A stretch of DNA of 64,000 bases, taken from positions 1-64,000 of the forward strand of contig NZ_FNIV01000001.1 in the NCBI RefSeq assembly GCF_900104135.1, in the 5' to 3' direction. Numbering within the stretch: the stretch's first letter is position 1; each line of letters begins with the position of its first letter. Below are positions 26,090 through 36,391 of the stretch, piece after piece. The translations under genes were made by a program, and so were the position numbers. The notes below the pieces were generated by a model, which was not told where the DNA came from, did not search any database, and saw only the letters and a program-made list of their open reading frames with translations. The stretch is from Halomonas shengliensis. GTDB lineage: Bacteria; Pseudomonadota; Gammaproteobacteria; Pseudomonadales; Halomonadaceae.

Positions 26090-27157
26090 TCAGCAGCCCT
26101 CGGGCGCCTCCCGCAGCCAGCCGGCGGCGACGAAGTCGCTGGTGCACAGTGCCGGGCTCGGGGTCAGGATGCGCCCGGCGAGGCGCGTCAGCGCCTCGCG
26201 GTTGCCGCGGGACGGCGCCGGGAGCTGGCGGGAGGTCGCCACCGGCCGCCATGCCTCCCCGTCGCGGATCGCCAGGTCGAAGGCGAAGGGGTGGAATCCC
26301 GGGAAGCCCAGGCGCAGGTCGGTGGCCACCAGGGTCTCCCGGCCGTCGATCTCACGGCTCTCGTAGCGCAGGAAGGGGCCGGCGAACCACGCCAGGCGCC
26401 GGCCGCGATCGGTTTCCAGTGCCGCCGCCTCGAGCTCGGCGCCGCGGCGGTAGGTCTCCACCGTCGGCGGGGTGTCGCCGTCCAGCACGCCCACCAGCAG
26501 CTCGTGGTGGTCGTCACCCGCCACCACCGTGGCCCGCCACAGCAGGATGTTGAAGGGGGTGGGCTGGAGCAGTCGCGGGCTCGCCTCGAGGCCGCGCTCG
26601 GCCAGCACCGGTTCGAGACGCGCCTCCACCAGCTGCTTGGCGCCGAAGGCCAGCACCAGGTAGGCGCCCGCCAGCGCCAGCCCCCGGGCCGGGGCGCGCT
26701 GGCCGTTGCCGGTGACCAGGGCCACCCCGATCCCCACCAGCAGCGGCAGCGTGACCAGCGGGTCGATGATGAAGACGATGGGGTAGGCGGCGGGGCGCAC
26801 GTCCAGCGGCCACCAGATCTGGGTGCCGTAGGTGGTCAGGGCGTCGAGCAGCGGGTGGGTGAGCAGGCAGAGGCCGAAGAAGGTCGCCCAGCGCCCCGCG
26901 GTGATGTCCCGGGCCGGGGCGAGGCGCCTCGCCAGCAGGGTGAGCAGCGCGGCCAGCTCCGTCAGCACGAACAGCGAGTGGGAGAAGCCGCGATGCTCGG
27001 TGACGTTGGCCACGGCGTCGCCGTAGTCGATCACCACGTCGAGGTCGGGGAGGGTGCCGAGCGCGGCGCCGATCAGCACGGCCTTGCGGCCCAGGCGGCG
27101 GCCGAGCACGGCGCCCCCCACCGCGGCGCCCAGCGCCGCCTGGGTCAGGGAATCCAT
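26090..27157 (-). CDS. YdjM-like inner-membrane metal-dependent hydrolase family protein (DUF457)
   Basis: This 355-residue integral membrane protein begins MDSLTQAALGAAVGGAVLG, the family signature. It continues with GTLPDLDVVIDYGDAVANVTEHRGFSHSLFVL, containing the conserved Asp and HRGxSHS motif that likely bind a metal, and FGLCLLTHPLLDALTTYGTQIWWP. About five membrane segments lie in the first 210 residues, then a periplasmic or cytoplasmic beta-rich domain of about 150. E. coli YdjM is LexA-regulated. Function is not established. Confidence 0.88.
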   Translation of the reverse strand: MDSLTQAALGAAVGGAVLGRRLGRKAVLIGAALGTLPDLDVVIDYGDAVANVTEHRGFSHSLFVLTELAALLTLLARRLAPARDITAGRWATFFGLCLLTHPLLDALTTYGTQIWWPLDVRPAAYPIVFIIDPLVTLPLLVGIGVALVTGNGQRAPARGLALAGAYLVLAFGAKQLVEARLEPVLAERGLEASPRLLQPTPFNILLWRATVVAGDDHHELLVGVLDGDTPPTVETYRRGAELEAAALETDRGRRLAWFAGPFLRYESREIDGRETLVATDLRLGFPGFHPFAFDLAIRDGEAWRPVATSRQLPAPSRGNREALTRLAGRILTPSPALCTSDFVAAGWLREAPEGC

Positions 27158-27239
27158 GGTCGAGGTGTCCTCGTGGTCGGGGTCTGATCTGGGATGCCTG
27201 ACGGCGGCGAGGGTTCCCCCGGCCGCCCGGCTGGCGGCA

Positions 27240-27776
27240 TCAGCGGCGTGTCCAGGGCGGCGAGGCGGCGAGGATGCGCGCCTGCACCGGGCAGTCGTCG
27301 CGGTGGGCGCCGGGCAGGTAGCCGGTGCTCATCAGGAACTCGCCGACGATCTCCGGGCCGGTGAAGCGGAAGGTGCGCCGGAAGCGCCGCACCCACTCCT
27401 CATGGGGCAGGGGATGGTGGTGGTCGAGCCAGGCGTGGAAGCTGCCGTGGGTCTCTTGGAGCTCGAGGATGACCGAGGCGTTGTGGATCACCGCGTCGAC
27501 CTTGCGCCGGTTGCGGATGATGCCGGCGTCCGCCAGCAGCCGCGCGCGCTCGGCCTCACCGTAGGCCGCCACCCGCTCGATGGCGAAGCCCTCGAAGGCG
27601 CGCCGGAAGGCCTCACGCTTCTTGAGCACGGTGAGCCAGGAGAGCCCTGCCTGGTTGATCTCGAGGGCCAGACGCTCGAACAGGGCGTCGTCGCCCGCGA
27701 CCGGGAAGCCGTACTCGTGGTCATGGTAGGGGCCATGAAACGGATGCCCCGGGGCCAGGTCACAGTAGTCGCTCAT
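27240..27776 (-). CDS. tag: DNA-3-methyladenine glycosylase I
   Basis: This 178-residue base-excision repair enzyme removes 3-methyladenine. The zinc-snap ligands are visible: the N-terminal Cys5 and a His in [11 protein letters not shown], and the C-terminal H-x3-C in [10 protein letters not shown]. The active-site region [24 protein letters not shown] and the helix-hairpin-helix part ([18 protein letters not shown]) are intact. It is divergent from gloA with about 95 bases between starts. Confidence 0.93.
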   Translation of the reverse strand: MSDYCDLAPGHPFHGPYHDHEYGFPVAGDDALFERLALEINQAGLSWLTVLKKREAFRRAFEGFAIERVAAYGEAERARLLADAGIIRNRRKVDAVIHNASVILELQETHGSFHAWLDHHHPLPHEEWVRRFRRTFRFTGPEIVGEFLMSTGYLPGAHRDDCPVQARILAASPPWTRR

Positions 27777-27870
27777 GCCGGGGTCTCTCTGGCCATTCCG
27801 TGTTCCTCCTCGGCGGGTTTACACTGCCCGTCACGCTACACGACTCACGCCACACGACAAGGAGTTCGAT

Positions 27871-28311
27871 ATGCAGTACCTGCACACCATGGTGCGCGTC
27901 AGTGACCTGGACGCCTCGCTGCACTTCTACTGCGACCTGCTGGGCCTTCGCGAGGTGCGTCGCAAGGAGAACGACAAGGGGCGCTTCACCCTGATCTTCC
28001 TCGCCGCCCCCGACGACGAGGGACGCTCCGCGGAGCTCCAGGCCCCGGAGCTCGAGCTGACCTGGAACTGGGACCCCGAGGAGTACACCGGGGGGCGCAA
28101 CTTCGGCCACCTGGCCTACCGGGTGGAGGACATCTATGCCCTGTGCGAGAAGCTCCAGAACGCCGGGGTGACCATCAACCGGCCTCCCCGTGACGGCCAC
28201 ATGGCCTTCGTCAGGAGCCCCGACGGCATCTCCGTGGAGCTCCTGCAGAAGGGCGAGGCACAGGCGCCCCGCGAACCCTGGGCCTCCATGGAGAACACCG
28301 GCACATGGTAA
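27871..28311 (+). CDS. gloA: Glyoxalase I (lactoylglutathione lyase)
   Basis: This 146-residue metalloenzyme converts the methylglyoxal-glutathione adduct to S-lactoylglutathione. Two beta-alpha-beta-beta-beta modules are present. Metal ligands match the E. coli pattern: His5 in [10 protein letters not shown], a Glu in the LELTWN region, His in [13 protein letters not shown] and Glu in [11 protein letters not shown]. The ATG at 27871 follows CAAGGAG. Its 3' end overlaps the start of the META lipoprotein gene by seven bases. Confidence 0.95.
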   Translation: MQYLHTMVRVSDLDASLHFYCDLLGLREVRRKENDKGRFTLIFLAAPDDEGRSAELQAPELELTWNWDPEEYTGGRNFGHLAYRVEDIYALCEKLQNAGVTINRPPRDGHMAFVRSPDGISVELLQKGEAQAPREPWASMENTGTW

Positions 28312-28763
28312 GGCCATCGGTACTCCATCGCTCCCGCCCGCTGCTGGCGCTTGCCGCCGCCGTGCTGCTCGCCGCCTGTGCCGGCCGCACCCCGGCCCCC
28401 GAGTCGCCCACCGCCGAAGGCCTGGAGGGGCCGGTGGTGGGACAGCGCTGGAACCTGCTGCTGGTCGGCACCAGCGAGCGGCTCGCGATGCCCGAGACGC
28501 CCTGGTTCGAGGTGAGCCGCGACGGACGCCTGGTGGGCAGCGACGGCTGCAACGCGATGGGCGGCCGGGTGCGCCTGGGCGACAACCAGCGCATCGAGGT
28601 CAGCGAGCTGGCCACCACCCGGCGCGGCTGTCCGCAGCTGGAAGACGCCGCCCGGGTGACCGGGATGCTGGAGACCGCCTACCGCTACCTGATCGACCAC
28701 GACCGCCTGGTGTTCTTCGGCCCCGACCAGCGCGTGCTGGGGGGCTGGCGCGAGGCCAACTGA
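28305..28763 (+). CDS. META-domain lipoprotein (HslJ-like)
   Basis: This 152-residue protein has a lipobox (VLLAACAG) and then a META domain of about 110 residues: [40 protein letters not shown]. The SDGCN motif is the family hallmark. It sits in the envelope. E. coli HslJ is heat-inducible and linked to novobiocin tolerance. It overlaps gloA and is likely translationally coupled. The start at 28305 is inside gloA; a later start would lose the signal peptide. Confidence 0.85.
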   Translation: MVRPSVLHRSRPLLALAAAVLLAACAGRTPAPESPTAEGLEGPVVGQRWNLLLVGTSERLAMPETPWFEVSRDGRLVGSDGCNAMGGRVRLGDNQRIEVSELATTRRGCPQLEDAARVTGMLETAYRYLIDHDRLVFFGPDQRVLGGWREAN

Positions 28764-28788
28764 GCCTCGCGCCAACCGCGCTCCGGCA

Positions 28789-28830
28789 CGACAGCGCCCC
28801 CGTCGAAGCCTCGGCGGGGGCGCTGTCGTT
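28789..28830 (+). terminator. Terminator after gloA-META unit
   Basis: A 14-bp perfect stem (CGACAGCGCCCCCG / CGGGGGCGCTGTCG, 28789-28802 and 28815-28828) with a 12-base loop is followed by TTGCG. It separates the plus-strand unit from the convergent secF end and could serve both directions. Confidence 0.7.
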
Positions 28831-28850
28831 GCGCGGTCCGGGGGTGCCGC

Positions 28851-29780
28851 TCAGGGCAGCTCCTCGGCCTCCGGGTCTTCTTTCTTCGCCGGGATCAGGT
28901 CCTCGCGCTCCAGCTTCACCGCCAGCAGCAGGGCCGCGGCCACGTAGATGGAGGAGAAGGTACCGACCACCACGCCGATGATCAGGGCGATGGAGAAGCC
29001 TTCGATCATGTCGCCGCCCAGCAGCAGCAGGGCGATCAGCACCAGCAGGGTGGTGCCGGAGGTGGCCAGGGTGCGCGACAGCGTCTGGTTGAGCGACTCG
29101 TTGAAGATTGCCGCCATGTCGTCGATGCGTGACTTGCGGATGTTCTCGCGGATGCGGTCGTAGACCACGATGGTGTCGTTGAGCGAGTAGCCGATCACCG
29201 CCAGCACCGCGGCCAGCACCGTGAGGTCGAACTCGATCTGGAACAGCGAGAAGATGCCCACCACGATGATCACGTCGTGCAGCAGCGCCAGCAGCGCGCC
29301 GATGGCGAACTTGTACTGGAAGCGGAAGGCGACGTAGAGCATCACGATGCCCAGCGCCACCAGCAGGCCGAGGCCGGACTGGTCGCGCAGCTGGTCGCCC
29401 ACCTGGGCGCCGACGAACTCGGCGCGCACCAGGGTGACCTCCTCGCCGCCGCGGCGCAGCAGCTCCACCACGCGGTCGCCGACGTCGGCGTCGAAGGCCT
29501 GCTGCAGGCGGATCAGCACCTCGTTGGCGGCGCCGAAGGTCTGCACCGAGACATCACGGAACTCGGCGGCCTCCAGGGTCTGGCGCACGGCATCCAGGGA
29601 GGGCGCCACGGCGTAGCGCACCTCCACCAGGGTGCCGCCGGTGAAGTCCAGCCCCAGGCTGAGCTGCTGGAACAGCAGCGAGACGATCGACGCCAGGATC
29701 AGCAGGCCGGAGATCGCGAAGGCGACCTTGCGCTTGCCCATGAAGTCGAGCTGTCGATTGGCCAGGCTTTTCATGCTCAC
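28851..29780 (-). CDS. secF: Protein translocase accessory subunit SecF
   Basis: This 309-residue inner-membrane protein, with SecD, uses the proton gradient to help pull proteins from the SecYEG channel. It has six membrane segments. SecF hallmarks are LGLDFTGGTLVEVRY near residue 42 and, in the C-terminal half, AVIGYSLNDTIVVYDRIREN and SLNQTLSRTLATSGTTLL. It starts 3 bases after secD stops and is the last gene of the queA-tgt-yajC-secD-secF run. Confidence 0.97.
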   Translation of the reverse strand: MSMKSLANRQLDFMGKRKVAFAISGLLILASIVSLLFQQLSLGLDFTGGTLVEVRYAVAPSLDAVRQTLEAAEFRDVSVQTFGAANEVLIRLQQAFDADVGDRVVELLRRGGEEVTLVRAEFVGAQVGDQLRDQSGLGLLVALGIVMLYVAFRFQYKFAIGALLALLHDVIIVVGIFSLFQIEFDLTVLAAVLAVIGYSLNDTIVVYDRIRENIRKSRIDDMAAIFNESLNQTLSRTLATSGTTLLVLIALLLLGGDMIEGFSIALIIGVVVGTFSSIYVAAALLLAVKLEREDLIPAKKEDPEAEELP

Positions 29781-29783
29781 CTC

Positions 29784-31634
29784 TTATATCCAGAGCTTCT
29801 TGACCGGCTTGCCGCCGTAGACGAGGTTCACCATCGCACGGGTCACCAGCAGGGCGGTGAACAGCGAGGTGAGGATCCCCAGCGACAGGGTCACGGCGAA
29901 GCCCTTGACCGGCCCGGTGCCGATCGAGAACAGGATCACCGCCACCAGCAGGGTGGTGATGTTGGCGTCGATGATGGAGCTGAAGGCGCGCTCGTAGCCG
30001 GCGTGGATCGCCTGCTGCACCGAGAGTCCGGTGCGCAGCTCCTCCCGGATGCGCTCGAAGATCAGCACGTTGGCGTCCACCGCCATGCCCAGGGTCAGCA
30101 CGATGCCGGCGATGCCGGGCAGGGTGAGGGTGGCGCCCAGCAGCGACATGGCCGCCACCAGCAGGGTCAGGTTGAGCGCCAGGGCGATGTTGGCGAAGAC
30201 GCCGAACACCTTGTAGCGGATCAGCATGAACAGCACCACCAGCAGCAGGCCGATCTGCACCGACATCACCCCGCGCTGGATGTTCTCGGCCCCCAGGCTC
30301 GGGCCGATGGTGCGCTCCTGGGCGAAGTAGATGGGGGCGGCGAGCGAGCCTGAGCGCAGCAGCAGGGCCAGCTCGGCGGCCTCGGTGGGGGAGTCCAGGC
30401 CGGTGATGCGGAAGCTGTTGCCCAGCGCGCTCTGGATGGTGGCCAGGCTGATGATGCCGCGCTCGGTGTAGGGCTCGCGGACGATGGTCTCCTCGCCGTC
30501 CACCGTCTCCACCCGGTCGCGGGTCTTGTGCTCGATGTAGATCACCGCCATGTTGCGGCCGATGTTGGTGCGGGTGGCGCGGTTCATCAGGGTGCCGCCG
30601 GTACCGTCCAGGTTGATGTTGACCTGGGGGCGGCCGTTCTCGTCGAAGCTGCGGCTGGCGTTGGAGACCTGGTCGCCGGTGATGATCACGTCGCGCATCA
30701 GGTCGGCGTCGCGCGAGGGGGTGTTGCGGAACGGCAGCGTCTCGGTCTCGCTCTCCGGGGTGTCGGGGCGCGCCTCGAGGCGGAACTCCAGGTTGGCGGT
30801 GGCGCCGACGATGCGCTTGGCCTCGGCGGTATCCTGCACGCCGGGCAGCTCCACCACGATGCGGTCCGGCCCCTGGCGCTGTACCAGCGGCTCCGCCACG
30901 CCCAGCTCGTTCACCCGGTTGCGCAGGGTGGTGAGGTTCTGGTTGATGGCGTAGTCCTGGATCTCGTCGACCGCCTGGTCGGTGAGGGTCATGGCCAGCT
31001 CGGCGCCGCGGCCGTCGCCCTGGTTCTGGTACTGGAAGTCGGGGAACTCGCGGCTGATCAGGCTGCGGGCGGTGTCGCGGTCCTCGGCGTCGGTGAAGGT
31101 CAGCGTCAGGGTGCGCCCGTCGATGTCGGTGTCGCGGTAGCGGATGCGCTCGTCGCGCAGCAGCTCGCGCATGGCGCTGGCGTTGACCTCCAGGCGCTGG
31201 CTCACGGCGGCCTGCATGTCCACCTCGAGCAGGAAGTGCACGCCGCCGCGCAGATCGAGGCCCAGGGTCATGGGCGAGGCGGAGAGGGCCTGCAGCCACT
31301 CGGGGGTCGACTCGGCGAGGTTCAGGGCCACCACGTAGTCGTCGCCGAGCATGGCGGCGACGCGGTCGCGGGCGGCCAGCTGGGCATCGGGGGTCTCCAG
31401 GCGCAGCAGGGTGCTGGTCTCGCTGCGCTCCACGGCCTTGATGTCGATGCCGGCCTCGGTGAGCGAGCCGCGGATGCGCTCGAGCTGGCGCTCGTCGACG
31501 GTGGCGTCACCGCGCTCGCTGCTGATCTGGATCGCCGGATCCTCGGGGAAGAGGTTGGGCAGCGAGTAGACCAGGCCGACGAGGAGCACGATGAGGATCA
31601 GCAGGTACTTCCACAGGGGGTAACGGTTGAGCAT
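29784..31634 (-). CDS. secD: Protein translocase accessory subunit SecD
   Basis: This 616-residue inner-membrane protein has one N-terminal membrane helix, a large periplasmic P1 domain and five C-terminal helices. Visible hallmarks are MTLGLDLRGGVHFLLEVDM, NRVNELGVAEPLVQRQGPDRIVVELPG, ALLLRSGSLAAPIYFAQERTIGPSLG and LTLGMAVDANVLIFERIREEL. Length is normal for gammaproteobacteria. A 128-base gap separates it from yajC. Confidence 0.97.
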   Translation of the reverse strand: MLNRYPLWKYLLILIVLLVGLVYSLPNLFPEDPAIQISSERGDATVDERQLERIRGSLTEAGIDIKAVERSETSTLLRLETPDAQLAARDRVAAMLGDDYVVALNLAESTPEWLQALSASPMTLGLDLRGGVHFLLEVDMQAAVSQRLEVNASAMRELLRDERIRYRDTDIDGRTLTLTFTDAEDRDTARSLISREFPDFQYQNQGDGRGAELAMTLTDQAVDEIQDYAINQNLTTLRNRVNELGVAEPLVQRQGPDRIVVELPGVQDTAEAKRIVGATANLEFRLEARPDTPESETETLPFRNTPSRDADLMRDVIITGDQVSNASRSFDENGRPQVNINLDGTGGTLMNRATRTNIGRNMAVIYIEHKTRDRVETVDGEETIVREPYTERGIISLATIQSALGNSFRITGLDSPTEAAELALLLRSGSLAAPIYFAQERTIGPSLGAENIQRGVMSVQIGLLLVVLFMLIRYKVFGVFANIALALNLTLLVAAMSLLGATLTLPGIAGIVLTLGMAVDANVLIFERIREELRTGLSVQQAIHAGYERAFSSIIDANITTLLVAVILFSIGTGPVKGFAVTLSLGILTSLFTALLVTRAMVNLVYGGKPVKKLWI

Positions 31635-31762
31635 GCGGGCTCGTCCCAGGTTGCTGACGAAGGGGAGCTGGCGCGATCACGCCACGACCGCCCCCGGCGA
31701 AGCCGGCGGCGGTCGTGAGTCGGCTCGCCGCGTGGTGCTGGCGAGGCCGGATTGGCCGCGGG

Positions 31763-32095
31763 TCAGATGGACTTGAGGGTGCCCTTGGGCAGCACCGCGG
31801 CCACGGCGTTCTTCTGCACGTTGACCTCGGTGCCCTCGGCGATCTGCATGGTCAGGAACTCGCTGTCGTCGCTGACCTTGGTGACGCGGCCCAGCATGCC
31901 GCCGCCGATGACGATCTCGTCACCCTTTGAGAGGCCGGCGATCAGCTGCTTGTGCTGCTTGGCACGCTTGGCCTGGGGGCGCCACAGCAGGAAGTAGAAG
32001 ATGGCCACGAAGCCGACCAGCATGACGATCTGGGCGATGCCGCCGCCGGCGGGGGCGTCCTGGGCGTAGGCCGGCGCGATGAAGAAGTCCAGCAT
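31763..32095 (-). CDS. yajC: Preprotein translocase subunit YajC
   Basis: This 110-residue single-span protein associates with SecDF. The sequence has the short N-terminus with AYAQDAP, the membrane helix (IVMLVGFVAIFYFLLWRPQAKRAKQHKQLI) and the conserved LSKGDEIVIGGGMLGRVTKV. The ATG at 32095 is preferred because upstream frame content is arginine/proline-rich and unlike YajC. It lies about 100 bases downstream of tgt. Confidence 0.95.
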   Translation of the reverse strand: MLDFFIAPAYAQDAPAGGGIAQIVMLVGFVAIFYFLLWRPQAKRAKQHKQLIAGLSKGDEIVIGGGMLGRVTKVSDDSEFLTMQIAEGTEVNVQKNAVAAVLPKGTLKSI

Positions 32096-32194
32096 GGGTG
32101 GGAGTCTCCTGATTGGGATGGGTAAGGGGGTAGGCCGCCGCGTCGGGCGCCCTGGCGCGATGCCGTACCCTCGGATGGCGGCACCGCGCACGGA

Positions 32195-34391
<2,197 letters not shown>

Positions 34392-34489
34392 GGGCGGTAT
34401 CGGGTCCGGTGGTGCGGGCAAGGGGGCGATGCCGGGAGCCGGCAAGCCGACTAGGATACCGCCTGGCGGACGTGAAGTCAGGCCCGCGA

Positions 34490-34517
34490 TTGACCCGCGG
34501 TGGGGCCCACGTATAAT
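34490..34517 (+). promoter_or_regulatory. Sigma-70 promoter of tRNA-Leu
   Basis: The -35 element TTGACC (34490-34495) and a perfect -10 TATAAT (34512-34517) are 16 bases apart. The tRNA 5' end is 12 bases after the -10. The discriminator (GCTTCGCGCG) is GC-rich, the type associated with stringent control of stable-RNA promoters. Confidence 0.88.
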
Positions 34518-34529
34518 GCTTCGCGCGTT

Positions 34530-34616
34530 GCCGGCGTGGCGGAATTGGTAGACGCAGCGGATTCAAAATCCGCCGGGTGCAAGCCCTTGTCGGTTCGAGT
34601 CCGACCGCCGGTACCA
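34530..34616 (+). tRNA. tRNA-Leu (anticodon CAA)
   Basis: This 87-base type II tRNA has acceptor arms GCCGGCG and CGCCGGT (one G-U pair) and an encoded CCA at 34614-34616. The anticodon stem-loop is GCGGA-TTCAAAA-TCCGC, giving anticodon CAA that reads UUG. There is a long variable arm and a GGTTCGAGTCC T-arm. D-loop and body match leucine tRNAs. It is a single gene with its own promoter and terminator. Confidence 0.98.
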
Positions 34617-34631
34617 GCCCCCCTCTCTCAT

Positions 34632-34675
34632 GACGACGGCCGCCTGCCATCCCCGAAGGCGGCCGTCGTCGTTTT
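34632..34675 (+). terminator. Rho-independent terminator of tRNA-Leu
   Basis: A 14-bp perfect stem (GACGACGGCCGCCT at 34632-34645, AGGCGGCCGTCGTC at 34657-34670) with an 11-base loop is followed by GTTTTCGCCGTTTTCC. It lies 15 bases after the tRNA CCA. Confidence 0.9.
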
Positions 34676-34748
34676 CGCCGTTTTCCCTCGCTTCTGCGTT
34701 ACTTATTGGGCAGGCCGGGTGTAGCAGTTTCCGCCTGTGCTTGTTTTC

Positions 34749-34777
34749 TTGCGCTCTGTTATAGCTTTTAGGCTACA
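34749..34777 (+). promoter_or_regulatory. Candidate promoter/operator of toxin-antitoxin pair
   Basis: This AT-rich stretch just before the toxin start contains a TTGCGC hexamer, TATAGC and an interrupted palindrome TAGC-TTTTAG-GCTA (34762-34775). Toxin-antitoxin operons of this class are usually repressed by the antitoxin at such palindromes. The spacing does not give a clean sigma-70 assignment. Confidence 0.4.
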
Positions 34778-35119
34778 ATGCTCCCGATGATGGAGCTGAC
34801 GCACTACCTCACCGCTGACGGCCACGATCCGTTTCAAGCCTGGCTGGATGCCACCAAGGGCAAGGATCGTCAGGCCGCCATGCGCGTGCTGACTCGCCTC
34901 AACCGCTTGGCTGCTGGGAATGCAGGAGATACCAAGGCTGTTGGCGACGGAGTGCTGGAGCTGCGAATCGACTACGGCCCTGGCTACCGGGTGTATTACA
35001 CCAAGGTGGGCAGGCGCCTGGTGATGTTGTTAATCGGTGGGACCAAGAAGCGCCAGCAGGCCGACATCGAGCAGGCCAAGGAGTTTCTGGCTGACCACCG
35101 GAGGAGAGCACGAAGATGA
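34778..35119 (+). CDS. RelE/ParE-superfamily toxin, HigB-like
   Basis: This protein of up to 113 residues resembles addiction-module killer proteins (COG3657 type). Characteristic runs are LTADGHDPFQAWLDATKGKDRQAAMRVLTRLNRLAAGNAGDTKAV and GVLELRIDYGPGYRVYYTKVGRRLVMLLIGGTKKRQQADIEQA. Members usually cleave mRNA on the ribosome. Possible starts are the ATG at 34778, 34787 or 34790; homologues usually begin with the methionine ahead of ELTHYL. The stop overlaps the antitoxin ATG by four bases. Base composition is clearly less GC-rich than the flanks. Confidence 0.88.
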   Translation: MLPMMELTHYLTADGHDPFQAWLDATKGKDRQAAMRVLTRLNRLAAGNAGDTKAVGDGVLELRIDYGPGYRVYYTKVGRRLVMLLIGGTKKRQQADIEQAKEFLADHRRRARR

Positions 35120-35421
35120 AAAGCCACGACACCGCTGTCGTCGAGATGCTGCGCGATGACCCTGATATGGCGCTCGATTACCTGCGCACTGCCTTCGATG
35201 AACTGGATGAGGAGGGGGGCGAGTCTGCCTTCCTGCTGGCGCTGCGCCATGTGGTGGAGGCCCAGGGCGGCATGGCTGCCGTGGCTGAGCGTGCCCAGGT
35301 CTCTCGCGAGAGCCTGTACCGGGCGCTGTCGCCCAAGGGGAACCCTACCCTGCGTACCATGACCGCCGTTATCAAGGCGACCGGCATCCACTTCCATGAC
35401 CTGACCCGCGCCGCCTCCTGA
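35116..35421 (+). CDS. Addiction-module antidote protein, HigA-like HTH
   Basis: This 101-residue antitoxin and likely operon repressor has an N-terminal toxin-neutralising region (EMLRDDPDMALDYLRTAFDEL). A helix-turn-helix follows (GGMAAVAERAQVSRESLYRALSPKGNPTLRTMTAVIKATG), the signature of the COG3636 antidote family. The ATG lies in the 4-base overlap with the toxin gene, preceded by GGAGGAGAG. Toxin-first order is typical for this subgroup. Confidence 0.9.
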   Translation: MKSHDTAVVEMLRDDPDMALDYLRTAFDELDEEGGESAFLLALRHVVEAQGGMAAVAERAQVSRESLYRALSPKGNPTLRTMTAVIKATGIHFHDLTRAAS

Positions 35422-35429
35422 ATATCGTG

Positions 35430-36026
35430 CTACCCCATCAGGCTTGCCAGCACCACCGCCAGGGTGCCGCCGGTGAGCAGGTAGCCGAGCAGGGCGAGCA
35501 GGCCGTCGTCGGCGAGCAGTGCCAGGCCGAACAGGGTGAGGGCGAGGCCCGCGCCGTTGGCGCTGAAGGGGATGACCTCCATGGGCGGCATGGCCAGCGC
35601 CACCACCAGGCAGGTGAGGGCGACGCCAAGATGGGCCGGCGGACGCGTCAGCCACACCAGCCTCTGCTTCAGCAGCCGGTCGATCCAGGCGGCGGGGCGT
35701 TCCAGCCAGGCCAGCACGCGCCGGAAACGCGCGCGGGACACCCGCCGCTCCAGCAGCCAGCGCGGTAGCCAGATGCTGCGTCGCCCCGCCAGCAGCTGGC
35801 CCACCGCCAGCAGCACCAGGCTGGCCATCAGCGTCGGCACCCCGGGGATGTCGCCGACCAGTGGCGCCAGGGTGACCAGGCCGGCGACCAGCAGGAAGGG
35901 GGCGAAGCTGCGCCGGCCCACCGCCTCCAGCAGGGCCCGCAGGCTGACGCTGTGATCTTGCCTGCCGGCGTGGCTCACCCGCTCCAGCAGCTCACCGAGG
36001 CTGGCCGGTCCCGTCTCAGCGGCCAC
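35430..36026 (-). CDS. ExoD-family membrane protein
   Basis: This 198-residue inner-membrane protein has about four hydrophobic segments. The family pattern is seen in SLRALLEAVGRRSFAPFLLVAGLVTLAPLVGDIPGVPTLMA and MPPMEVIPFSANGAGLALTLFGLALLADDG. Members were first linked to exopolysaccharide synthesis in rhizobia, but the molecular role is unknown. Its 5' end overlaps the last bases of the small membrane gene upstream, so the two form one unit. Its stop lies eight bases from the end of the antitoxin gene. Confidence 0.88.
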   Translation of the reverse strand: MAAETGPASLGELLERVSHAGRQDHSVSLRALLEAVGRRSFAPFLLVAGLVTLAPLVGDIPGVPTLMASLVLLAVGQLLAGRRSIWLPRWLLERRVSRARFRRVLAWLERPAAWIDRLLKQRLVWLTRPPAHLGVALTCLVVALAMPPMEVIPFSANGAGLALTLFGLALLADDGLLALLGYLLTGGTLAVVLASLMG

Positions 36027-36165
36027 GCCACGTGACCAGCAGCAGGATGCCCAGCAGTGCCAGCACCGGGCCGACGAAGCCGACGGGGCTGGCGGTCTGC
36101 CAGCCCACCACGGGCAGCAGCAGGCCGAGGCCGATCATCATCCAGGCAAAGAGGCGAACCGACAT
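36016..36165 (-). CDS. Small two-helix membrane protein
   Basis: This frame encodes 49 residues with two hydrophobic helices (LFAWMMIGLGLLLPVVGW and GFVGPVLALLGILLLVTW). The start MSVRLFAWMM follows a GGAGCTCCCCC stretch. It overlaps exoD by 11 bases and is read in the same direction. No family recognised; it looks like a real small integral membrane protein. Confidence 0.6.
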   Translation of the reverse strand: MSVRLFAWMMIGLGLLLPVVGWQTASPVGFVGPVLALLGILLLVTWRGR

Positions 36166-36347
36166 GGGGGAGCTCCGGCGGTGAGGGGGCTCCAGTCTAA
36201 CGGCCGCCACGCCGGGTTGCAGCCCGTCCCGACGGGCCGGCGAGTGCCGTGCTGACGGGGACTGTCCGAAGGCCGCCGGATGTCGTATGGTGAGGTAACA
36301 CAGTCCTTCGCCCCTTCGCGGGTGGAGGGCTGTTTTCGTTGGATACC

Positions 36348-36376
36348 CCGGTAAACGTCCAATAAGCGTTTATCGG
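36348..36376 (+). promoter_or_regulatory. Stem-loop in rnk leader
   Basis: CCGGTAAACG and CGTTTATCGG can pair over 10 bp (one G-U) around the 9-base loop TCCAATAAG. The 3' arm ends six bases before the AGGAGG ribosome site of rnk. It may be a protein operator in DNA or a leader structure in RNA. No T tract, so it is not a standard terminator. Confidence 0.4.
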
Positions 36377-36391
36377 ATTTCAGGAGGTCCC

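Noticed and set aside
29277-30353. Plus-strand frames opposite secF and secD
   Set aside because: Composition (Gln/His/Gly/Ala-rich) is typical of antisense frames in GC-rich DNA; secD and secF are certain.
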